A stretch of DNA of 5,555 nucleotides. Source: Oscillospiraceae bacterium. GTDB taxonomy: Bacteria; Bacillota; Clostridia; Oscillospirales; Oscillospiraceae. Position numbers and translations under genes: made by a program. Location of the stretch: positions 1-5,555 of the forward strand of contig JAQXJQ010000147.1 in assembly GCA_029009035.1 (NCBI GenBank), given 5' to 3'. This document shows positions 1 through 5,054 of this stretch, piece by piece; the first letter of the stretch is position 1, and every line of letters starts with the position of its first letter. A model generated the notes under the pieces. That model was not told where the DNA came from, did not search any database, and saw only the letters and a program-made list of their open reading frames with translations.

Positions 1-536
1 CCCACCGCCATGCGGTTCTTGTCAAGGATCTTCTTCTTGTCCACGATGCCCACGGCGAAGCCAGCCAGGTCGTAGTCCTCCACAGGCATCAGGCCCGGAT
101 GCTCGGCGGTCTCGCCGCCGATGAGCGCGCAGCCGGACTGCACGCAGCCCTCTGCCACACCGGAAACGATCTGCGCGATCTTCTCCGGCACGTTCTTGCC
201 GCAGGCGATGTAATCGAGGAAGAACAGCGGCTTCGCGCCCACGCAGATGATGTCGTTGACGCACATGGCCACGGCGTCGATGCCGATGGTGTCATGCTTG
301 TCCATGAGAATGGCCAGCTTCACCTTGGTGCCGCAGCCGTCGGTGCCGGAGACCAGCACAGGCTCCTCCATGCCCGCCACAGGCAGGCCGAAGCAGCCGC
401 CGAAGCCGCCCACATCATCCAGACAGCCCTCGTTGCGGGTGCGGGCGATGTGCTTTTTCATCAGCTCTACGGCGCGGTAACCGGCCACGATATCCACGCC
501 CGCGGCGGCGTAAGAGTCGGAATGAGAGTTGTTCAT
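1..536 (-). CDS. purM: Phosphoribosylformylglycinamidine cyclo-ligase (AIR synthetase), N-terminal 178 codons, truncated by window edge
   Basis: PurM uses ATP to close formylglycinamidine ribotide into aminoimidazole ribotide (AIR), the fifth step of de novo purine synthesis, in the cytosol. The visible part matches the N-terminal half of the family. It has YAAAGVDIVAG at residues 9-19, the glycine-rich DDVGGFGG at 40-47, the nucleotide-binding TDGCGTKVK at 65-73 (usual form DGVGTKLK), DKHDTIGIDAVAMCVNDI at 79-96, and GGETAEHPG at 140-148. The ATG at 534-536 follows a good Shine-Dalgarno (TGGAGGAA, 543-550, minus strand) at normal spacing, which fixes the start. It is the fourth gene of the leftward pur operon, 100 bases after purF. 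A family member is normally about 340-350 residues, so roughly half is missing only because the window ends. Identification is secure; nothing can be said of the C-terminal half. Confidence 0.96.
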   Translation of the reverse strand, partial: MNNSHSDSYAAAGVDIVAGYRAVELMKKHIARTRNEGCLDDVGGFGGCFGLPVAGMEEPVLVSGTDGCGTKVKLAILMDKHDTIGIDAVAMCVNDIICVGAKPLFFLDYIACGKNVPEKIAQIVSGVAEGCVQSGCALIGGETAEHPGLMPVEDYDLAGFAVGIVDKKKILDKNRMAV

Positions 537-592
537 GGTGCGTTCCTCCACAAATCATTAGTCGTTGGTTTTGTCGTAAATGTAGGGCGAGA

Positions 593-618
593 GCCGCAGC
601 ACCCAAAAGCACTGCGGC
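593..618 (-). other. Hairpin in the purF-purM spacer
   Basis: In the 100-base gap between purF and purM, GCCGCAG (612-618 read on the minus strand) pairs perfectly with CTGCGGC (593-599), a 7-base-pair GC-rich stem with a 12-base loop. No T-run follows it, so it is not a convincing intrinsic terminator. It may protect the upstream message end, set a processing site or tune purM relative to purF. It could also be chance in GC-rich DNA. Confidence 0.35.
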
Positions 619-636
619 GGCCCGTGATCGCTTGTA

Positions 637-2058
637 TTATTCTTTGCCGGTCCAGCAATAGGTGCAGACCTTGTCCCGGTCCAGCCCGATGGCTTCCAGA
701 AGGCCGTCCAGAGACTGGTAGCCCAGAGAGTCGAAGCCCAGCTTCCTGCAGATGGTGCTGAGCATGCACTTGCCGCGCTCGGTGGAGGCGTCGGCATACT
801 CCTCCAGATGGTTGTGGCCCTCGTCGCCCTCCAGCTCCTGCACGGTGGCCCGGGCCAGCAGCTCCAGGTCGGAGTTGCTGCGGGAGAAGTTCAGATACTT
901 GCAGCCGTACATGATGGGGGGGCAGGCGGAGCGCATATGCACCTCTTTGGCGCCGGACTCATAGAGGAATTCCACGGTCTCGCGCAGCTGGGTGCCGCGG
1001 ACGATGGAGTCGTCCACAAAGAGCAGCTTTTTGCCCTCGATCAGCTCGGGGACGGGGATCTGCTTCATCTTTGCCACCTGATTGCGCACCTGCTGGTTGT
1101 CGGGCATGAAGGAGCGGGGCCAGGTGGGGGTGTACTTCACGAAGGGGCGGGCGAAGGTCTTGTGGCAGTTGTTGGCGTAGCCGATGGCGTGGGGCACGCC
1201 GGAGTCGGGCACGCCGGCCACGAAGTCCACATCGGGGAGGGTGCCGTTGGCGGCCTCGTCCCGGGCCATGATCTCACCGTTGTGGCAGCGCATGACCTCC
1301 ACGTTGACGCCCTCGTAGCGGGAGTTGGGATAGCCGTAGTAGGTCCACAGGAAGGCGCAGATGCGCATATCCTTGCCCGCGGGGGCCAGGGTCTCCCACC
1401 CCTCGGCGGTGAGGCTCACGACCTCCCCGGGGCCCAGCTCGTAATCATCCTCGTAGCCCAGCTTCTGATAGGCGAAGGACTCGAAGGACACGCAGTGGGC
1501 GTCCTCCCGCTTGCCGATGAGCACAGGAAGCCTGCCCAGCCGGTCGCGGGCGGCGATGATGCCCTCGTGGGTGAGCAGCAGGATGGTGATGGAGCCGCGG
1601 ATCAGCTCCTGGGCGTGACGGATGCCGTCCACCAGATTATCCTTCTGGTTGATGAGGGCGGCGGTCAGCTCGGTGGCGTTGATCTTGCCGGAACTCATGG
1701 CCATGAACTGATGGCCGTGGTCGGAGAAGTACTGCTCCACCAGCTCTTCCGCGTTGTTGATGATGCCTACCGTGGTGATGGCGTACATACCCAGATGGGA
1801 ACGCACCAGAAGGGGCTGGGGGTCGGTGTCGCTGATGCAGCCGATGCCGGAGCAGCCGTGAAAATCGGCCAGATCCTTCTCGAACTTGGTGCGGAAGGGG
1901 GTATTCTCAATGTTGTGGATCTGGCGCTGGTAGCCGTCCTTTTCGTCATAGACGACCATGCCGCCCCGACGGGTGCCCAGATGGGAGTGGTAGTCCACTC
2001 CGAAAAACAGGTCGAGCACGCAGTCCTGCTTGGAAATTGCTCCGAAAAATCCGCCCAT
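637..2058 (-). CDS. purF: Amidophosphoribosyltransferase-family protein (PurF) with degenerate glutaminase domain
   Basis: PurF normally makes 5-phosphoribosylamine from PRPP and glutamine, the committed purine step. The C-terminal phosphoribosyltransferase domain is intact: GVPDSG at residues 282-287 and the PRPP loop FVDDSIVRGT at 347-356. Cys234, Cys386, Cys465 and Cys468 fall where the B. subtilis-type enzyme binds its 4Fe-4S cluster. The N-terminal glutamine amidotransferase domain is degenerate. The protein begins MGGFFG where active enzymes have Cys-Gly after processing, the glutamine-binding Arg of the GHVRY motif is replaced (GCISDT, 73-78), and the oxyanion-hole Asn-Gly is Val97-Gly98. 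An in-frame TAG at 2074-2076 excludes an upstream start that would restore a cysteine. The Shine-Dalgarno AGGAG (2071-2075) is 12 bases from the ATG, rather far. Length 473 is normal. From memory, MGGFFG-type PurF homologues recur in Clostridia and Bacteroidetes; their nitrogen donor is unclear to me. Confidence 0.9.
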   Translation of the reverse strand: MGGFFGAISKQDCVLDLFFGVDYHSHLGTRRGGMVVYDEKDGYQRQIHNIENTPFRTKFEKDLADFHGCSGIGCISDTDPQPLLVRSHLGMYAITTVGIINNAEELVEQYFSDHGHQFMAMSSGKINATELTAALINQKDNLVDGIRHAQELIRGSITILLLTHEGIIAARDRLGRLPVLIGKREDAHCVSFESFAYQKLGYEDDYELGPGEVVSLTAEGWETLAPAGKDMRICAFLWTYYGYPNSRYEGVNVEVMRCHNGEIMARDEAANGTLPDVDFVAGVPDSGVPHAIGYANNCHKTFARPFVKYTPTWPRSFMPDNQQVRNQVAKMKQIPVPELIEGKKLLFVDDSIVRGTQLRETVEFLYESGAKEVHMRSACPPIMYGCKYLNFSRSNSDLELLARATVQELEGDEGHNHLEEYADASTERGKCMLSTICRKLGFDSLGYQSLDGLLEAIGLDRDKVCTYCWTGKE

Positions 2059-2104
2059 GGCAGTTAAACACTCCTAAGAACAGTGAAATAGTAAAAGGTG
2101 AGGA

Positions 2105-2785
2105 TCAGGCGAAGAACAGCTCGGACAGGGTCATGGGGTCGATATACTGGCCGTCCTTGTACACACGCATATTGCCGGAGGCGATCTCGTCGATGAGCAT
2201 CACATCGCCGTTGGCGTCATAGCCGTACTCAAACTTGATGTCGTACAGAACGAGACCCTTCTCCTTCAGGTCGTCAGCCACGATCTGGGTGATCTTCTGG
2301 GTCATGTCCTTGATGTCGTCATACTGCTTCTCGGTCATCACGCCCAGGCAGACCAGACCGTCCTTGGTGACCAGGGGATCGCCCAGGGCGTCGTTTTTGA
2401 AGGTGGTCTCCACATAGGCGGGCAGATCGGCGCCCTCCTCGATATACTGGCCGTAGCGGCGGAAGAAGGAACCCACGGCCTTGTGGCGGCAGATGACCTC
2501 CAGACCCTTGCCGAAGACCTTGGCGGGGAGAACTTCCATGGTGGTGTCCTTCAGGTCGGCGCTCACATAGTGGGTCTTGATGCCGGCGGCGTTGATCTTC
2601 TCAAAGAAGTAGATGGACATGCGCAGGTTGACATCGCCCACGCCGTCGATGGTCAGGCCGACGGAGTTCTCGCCGGGATCGAACACGCCGTCCTTGCCGG
2701 TGCAGTCATCCTTAAACTTCAGCAGGTAGTTGCCGTTGTCCAGAGCGTAAACATTCTTGGTCTTGCCGGTGTAAACGAGTTCCAT
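2105..2785 (-). CDS. purC: Phosphoribosylaminoimidazole-succinocarboxamide synthase (SAICAR synthetase), divergent form
   Basis: PurC joins aspartate to CAIR using ATP to give SAICAR. Family marks seen in order: YTGKTKNVYAL at residues 5-15 (the usual YEGKAKKVY strand), LLKFKDDCTG at 21-30, the long glycine-rich segment with NLRMSIYFFEKINAAGI at 53-69, CRHKAVGSFFRRYG at 99-112, NDALGDPLV at 131-139, and YDIKFEYG at 181-188, which fits the family signature D-x-K-x-E-x-G. The downstream motif is DEIASGNMR (199-207), where typical enzymes have DEISPDTCR, so it belongs to a divergent branch. Length 226 is within the usual 220-250. The ATG at 2783-2785 sits 8 bases from a perfect AGGAGG (2794-2799, minus strand). 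It lies 74 bases after purE and 46 before purF, without a terminator between them, consistent with one transcript. Confidence 0.95.
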   Translation of the reverse strand: MELVYTGKTKNVYALDNGNYLLKFKDDCTGKDGVFDPGENSVGLTIDGVGDVNLRMSIYFFEKINAAGIKTHYVSADLKDTTMEVLPAKVFGKGLEVICRHKAVGSFFRRYGQYIEEGADLPAYVETTFKNDALGDPLVTKDGLVCLGVMTEKQYDDIKDMTQKITQIVADDLKEKGLVLYDIKFEYGYDANGDVMLIDEIASGNMRVYKDGQYIDPMTLSELFFA

Positions 2786-2859
2786 AAATAATTCCTCCTA
2801 AAAATGGTTGGTGTCAGGCTGTGTATGTGTATCTATAGGTTATCCCTTTCGGGGTCTGC

Positions 2860-3351
2860 TCAGTGATATTTTGCCCGGAGCTCGGCGTCGGCCTTCAAAA
2901 CGGCCTCGGTGCCGGCGCGGCGGGCGTCCTCCAGCTTGCGGGCCAGATCATCGTCGGTGACGGCCATGATCTCGACGGCCAGCAGGGCGGCGTTTTTGGC
3001 GCCGTCCACGGCCACGGTGGCCACGGGGATGCCGGAGGGCATCATCACGGTGGACAGCAGGGCGTCCATGCCGTCAAAATTGCTGGACTTGCAGGGGATG
3101 CCGATGACGGGCAGGGTGGTGTTGGCGGCCAGGGCGCCGGCCAGATGGGCCGCCATGCCGGCGGCGGCGATAAGAACAGAAAAACCGCTCTCCCGTGCGC
3201 CGGCGGCAAACTCTCTTGCCTCTTCGGGACAACGGTGAGCGGACAATACGCGAACTTCCATGGGGACGCCGTACTCCTGCAGCACGGCAATGGCCTTCTC
3301 CACAACGGGCAGGTCGCTGGTGCTGCCCATGACGATACCGACTTTCTTCAT
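2860..3351 (-). CDS. purE: AIR carboxylase / N5-CAIR mutase (PurE)
   Basis: PurE yields CAIR, either by rearranging N5-CAIR made by PurK (class I) or by fixing CO2 on AIR directly (class II). Seen here: GSTSD at residues 9-13, VLSAHRCPEEA at 35-45 with the conserved His39, AAAGMAAHLAG at 62-72, LPVIGIPCKSS at 80-90 and MPSGIPVATVAV at 104-115. Length 163 is typical. An open reading frame continues upstream to an ATG at 3445-3447, but those 32 codons translate riboswitch and terminator sequence. The ATG at 3349-3351 has GGAGG at 3361-3365 with 9-base spacing, and MKKVGIVMGS is the normal family beginning. First gene of the leftward operon. No purK is adjacent upstream or among the genes visible. 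The AGMAAHLAG segment differs from the class I AGGAAHLPG, so the class is uncertain. Confidence 0.95.
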   Translation of the reverse strand: MKKVGIVMGSTSDLPVVEKAIAVLQEYGVPMEVRVLSAHRCPEEAREFAAGARESGFSVLIAAAGMAAHLAGALAANTTLPVIGIPCKSSNFDGMDALLSTVMMPSGIPVATVAVDGAKNAALLAVEIMAVTDDDLARKLEDARRAGTEAVLKADAELRAKYH

Positions 3352-3384
3352 AAGTGGTTGCCTCCAATACAGATAAAATGGGGG

Positions 3385-3427
3385 AAAACAAAAGGGCAGA
3401 CTGACTCTCATAAGAATCAGGCTGCCC
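3385..3427 (-). terminator. Riboswitch-controlled intrinsic terminator before purE
   Basis: On the minus strand GGGCAG (3422-3427) pairs with CTGCCC (3394-3399). Inside it CTGATTCT pairs with AGAGTCAG around a TATG loop, separated from the outer stem by a single C/T mismatch and including one G-T wobble. TTTTGTTTT follows at once (3393 down to 3385). A stem of about 14 pairs with a T-run is a textbook intrinsic terminator. Its first arm is the conserved GGGC of the ZTP aptamer, so ligand binding and termination should exclude each other. In the plus direction no T-run follows, so it acts only toward purE. Confidence 0.92.
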
Positions 3428-3492
3428 AGGCGGTCGGCGTATGCCATACAGTTCCCATGTGGTGATCCCCACTTCCGCCAGTAGCCGTATGG
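3422..3492 (-). ncRNA. ZTP riboswitch (pfl motif) in the purE leader
   Basis: The leader has the hallmark blocks of this class: ACTGGCG near 3476-3482 on the 5' side and CCGCCTGGGC at 3424-3433 on the 3' side. P1 is CCATAC (3487-3492) with GTATGG (3444-3449). P2 is GTGG with CCAC (3469-3472, 3459-3462), followed by the conserved GGGA. A short P3, GCC with GGC (3436-3438, 3424-3426), encloses CCGCC, which can form a 5-pair pseudoknot with GGCGG (3475-3479). By established knowledge the class binds ZTP and ZMP (AICAR ribotide), signals of low 10-formyl-THF, and turns expression on. Here the fusion to a terminator fits an ON switch: ligand holds P3 and the pseudoknot, freeing the operon from termination. 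Recognised by eye, not by a covariance search. Confidence 0.93.
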
Positions 3493-3510
3493 TTATGAAA
3501 ATACATTAAT

Positions 3511-3539
3511 ATTCTAACAAAGGGAAGGAAGTTCGTCAA
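3511..3539 (-). promoter_or_regulatory. Sigma-A-type promoter for the purECFM operon
   Basis: On the minus strand TTGACG (3534-3539) is followed by a 17-base spacer and TAGAAT (3511-3516), close to the TTGACA / TATAAT consensus with ideal spacing. Transcription would begin near 3503-3506, giving a leader of about 150 bases that contains the complete riboswitch and terminator. A CGAACTT just inside the spacer vaguely resembles half of a PurR box, but no partner was found. Confidence 0.8.
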
Positions 3540-3559
3540 CACGAGAAAACGACGACTTT

Positions 3560-3592
3560 CCCCACAAAATTGTATGGGGTTTTAGCTTTTTT
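3560..3592 (+). terminator. Possible terminator-like hairpin between the divergent promoters
   Basis: CCCCACAA (3560-3567) pairs with TTGT and GGGG (3570-3573, 3576-3579) with a two-base bulge, and TTTTAGCTTTTTT follows (3580-3592). It has the form of a plus-strand intrinsic terminator, yet no plus-strand gene ends here. It may stop read-through entering pyrC from the left, end a small or antisense RNA, or simply be AT-rich intergenic DNA. Confidence 0.4.
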
Positions 3593-3622
3593 GCCAAAAA
3601 GAAAATAATGATTTCCGGCCTC

Positions 3623-3651
3623 TTGATTTGCGGGGAAACCTGTGGTATTCT
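3623..3651 (+). promoter_or_regulatory. Extended -10 promoter for pyrC-carB
   Basis: TTGATT (3623-3628), a 17-base spacer, then TATTCT (3646-3651) preceded by TGG, which supplies the TGn extended -10 element. The predicted start near 3657-3659 gives a leader of about 112 bases before the pyrC ATG. This excludes the longer reading frame beginning at 3642, whose first codon would lie inside the promoter. Confidence 0.72.
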
Positions 3652-3669
3652 GGGAAAAATCGGTGAGTA

Positions 3670-3714
3670 GGGCCTTGCCTGGAAATGCAGAGCTGAACTG
3701 GTTGCGGGCCTTGC
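3670..3714 (+). repeat. Two copies of GGGCCTTGC in the pyrC leader
   Basis: GGGCCTTGC occurs at 3670-3678 and again at 3706-3714, exactly 36 bases apart. Both copies contain GGCCTTGC, which can pair over eight positions (one G-U) with the single GCAGGGCC at 3719-3726. Two competing partners for one arm in a leader just before a T-run is an arrangement that could support alternative folds. The repeat is short, so chance cannot be excluded. Confidence 0.5.
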
Positions 3715-3733
3715 TTGCGCAGGGCCTTTTATT
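3706..3733 (+). terminator. Candidate attenuator hairpin in the pyrC leader
   Basis: GGCCTTGC (3707-3714), loop TTGC, and GCAGGGCC (3719-3726) form an 8-pair stem with one wobble, followed directly by TTTTATT (3727-3733). This is the shape of a moderate intrinsic terminator located between the promoter and the ribosome binding site, as expected for transcription attenuation of pyrimidine genes. No good PyrR-binding loop consensus was found in the leader, so the signal it reads is unknown. Confidence 0.55.
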
Positions 3734-3752
3734 CTGCCCGAAAGCAATACGG

Positions 3753-3759
3753 AAAGGAG
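3753..3759 (+). promoter_or_regulatory. Ribosome binding site deciding the pyrC start
   Basis: AAAGGAG lies 11 bases before the ATG at 3771 and 20 before the next in-frame ATG at 3780. It supports 3771 over both the later ATG and the upstream ATG at 3642, which lies inside the promoter. Confidence 0.75.
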
Positions 3760-3770
3760 CGTCCCTCTCT

Positions 3771-5015
3771 ATGGAGCGCATGGTACTCAACTGTAAAACG
3801 GTCGCGCAAGGCGGCCTGAAGCAGAGCGTGATCGCGGTATCCGACGGGCGTTTTGTTCCCTGTGACGGGAGCTTTGTTTCCGTTCCCGTGATGGATCGTT
3901 CCTCCCTTGTATTATTGCCCGGTTTCGCGGATGTTCATGTAAATTTGCGCGAGCCGGGTTTTTCTTATAAGGAGACCATCGCCACGGGGACGGCGTCGGC
4001 GGCCAGAGGCGGTTACACCACGGTGTGCTCCATGCCCAACCTGAAGCCCGCGCCCGACTGTTTGGACACCCTGCGGCCCCAGCTGGAGCTCATCCGGCGG
4101 GATGCGGTGGTGGAGGTCCTGCCCTACGGCACCATCACCAGGGAACAGCGGGGCGAGGAGCTGGCCGATCTGGAGGGGCTGGCGCCCTATGTGGCGGCCT
4201 TCTCCGACGACGGACGGGGCGTGCAGAGCGACGCCTTGATGCGGGAGGCCATGAAAAGGGCCAAGGCTCTGGGCAAGCTCATCGTGGCCCACTGTGAGGA
4301 CAATTCCCTGCTGCGGGGCGGTTACATCCACGACGGCGCTTACGCCCGCGCCCACGGGCACCGGGGGATCTGCTCCGAGAGCGAGTGGGGCCAGATCAAG
4401 CGGGATCTGGAGCTGGTGCGGGAGACCGGGTGCGGCTACCATGTGTGCCACATCTCTGCCAAGGAGAGCGTGGAGCTCATCCGGCAGGCCAAGGCCGAGG
4501 GGCTGGATGTCACCTGTGAGACCGGTCCCCACTATCTGGTGATGGACGACTCCATGCTGCAGGAGGACGGGCGGTTCAAGATGAACCCGCCCCTGCGGGA
4601 TCGAAGCGACCGGGAGGCCCTCATTGCGGGCATTCTGGACGGCACCATCGACATGATCGCCACCGACCACGCCCCCCACAGCGCCGAGGAAAAGAGCCGG
4701 GGCCTGGAGAAGAGCCTCATGGGCATCGTGGGTCTGGAGACCGCCTTCCCCATCCTGTACACCCATCTGGTGAAGCCGGGGATCATCACCCTGGAGCGGC
4801 TCATCGACCTGCTGGTGACCAACCCCAGAAAGCGCTTCAACCTGGAGCTGGGTGACCGGGCGGACTTTTCCCTGTGGGACCTGGACGCCTGCTATTCCAT
4901 CGACCCGGAGGAGTTCCGGAGCATGGGGCGCAACACCCCCTTCACCGGCTGGCAGGTCTGCGGCCGGTGTAAAATGACCGTTTCCGGCGGCAGGGTCGCC
5001 TGGAGCGAACTGTGA
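3771..5015 (+). CDS. pyrC: Dihydroorotase, class I, with altered HxH metal motif
   Basis: PyrC reversibly cyclises carbamoyl aspartate to dihydroorotate, the third step of UMP synthesis, in the cytosol. It is an amidohydrolase TIM barrel. Family motifs: LPGFADVHV at residues 49-57, REPG at 60-63, MPN at 88-90, AFSDDGRGV at 143-151 (the Asp used in place of a carboxylated Lys in class I bacterial enzymes), AHCEDN at 173-178 (His174), YHVCHIS at 223-229 (His227), and MIATDHAPHS at 295-304 (catalytic Asp299). Length 414 is close to the usual 420-430. The striking change is His56-Val-Asn58: the family has HxH, both His binding metal. The codon is AAT at 3942-3944, one base from CAT. The first ~66 codons also use AT-ending codons far more than the rest. 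It shares an operon with carB, 39 bases downstream. Function is likely but the altered ligand leaves some doubt. Confidence 0.92.
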   Translation: MERMVLNCKTVAQGGLKQSVIAVSDGRFVPCDGSFVSVPVMDRSSLVLLPGFADVHVNLREPGFSYKETIATGTASAARGGYTTVCSMPNLKPAPDCLDTLRPQLELIRRDAVVEVLPYGTITREQRGEELADLEGLAPYVAAFSDDGRGVQSDALMREAMKRAKALGKLIVAHCEDNSLLRGGYIHDGAYARAHGHRGICSESEWGQIKRDLELVRETGCGYHVCHISAKESVELIRQAKAEGLDVTCETGPHYLVMDDSMLQEDGRFKMNPPLRDRSDREALIAGILDGTIDMIATDHAPHSAEEKSRGLEKSLMGIVGLETAFPILYTHLVKPGIITLERLIDLLVTNPRKRFNLELGDRADFSLWDLDACYSIDPEEFRSMGRNTPFTGWQVCGRCKMTVSGGRVAWSEL

Positions 5016-5054
5016 GTAAGTAAAATTTAAGATAGATCAGCGGAGGGAATTACT

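Larger units (their letters stand above)
3352..3770. other. Divergent control region between the purine and pyrimidine operons
   Basis: These 419 bases carry no supported gene. From left to right they contain the purE ribosome binding site (GGAGG, 3361-3365), the purE leader terminator and ZTP riboswitch (3385-3492), the purE promoter (3511-3539), a T-rich hairpin of unclear role (3560-3592), the pyrC promoter (3623-3651), and the pyrC leader with a terminator-like hairpin and ribosome binding site. The two -35 elements are 83 bases apart and back to back, so each operon is driven outward. The stretch from about 3485 to 3660 is clearly AT-richer than the coding DNA on both sides. Confidence 0.85.

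Noticed and set aside
99..761. Plus-strand 220-residue open frame
   Set aside because: It lies opposite purM and the end of purF, with low-complexity Ala/Gly/His-rich translation typical of antisense frames in GC-rich DNA.
808..2067. Plus-strand 419-residue open frame opposite purF
   Set aside because: Long only because of GC-rich codon bias on the opposite strand; Gly/Val/Ala/His-rich, no domain, and purF is certain.
2838..2858. Terminator between purE and purC
   Set aside because: On the minus strand only a 3-pair CCC/GGG stem with GAAA loop and no T-run, too weak to end transcription.
2863..3465. Plus-strand 200-residue open frame opposite purE
   Set aside because: Antisense shadow of purE running into the riboswitch; no ribosome binding site or recognisable motif.
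3525..3560. PurR box (CCGAAC-type) near the purE promoter
   Set aside because: Only a partial half-site, ACGAACTT, is present and no inverted partner at the right spacing was found.
3655..3672. PyrR-binding loop in the pyrC leader (AATCGGTGAG)
   Set aside because: It resembles the ARUCCNGNGAGG consensus only with a missing base and wrong 3' end, and no supporting stem was seen.
3685..3696. Leader peptide M-Q-S before pyrC
   Set aside because: Only three codons, no ribosome binding site and no codon run suggesting attenuation by translation.
3514..3790. Minus-strand 77- and 84-residue frames across the intergenic region
   Set aside because: They cover both promoters, lack a ribosome binding site and resemble no protein family I know.
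3912..4766. Minus-strand 284-residue open frame opposite pyrC
   Set aside because: Antisense shadow of pyrC; the pyrC motifs are unmistakable on the plus strand.
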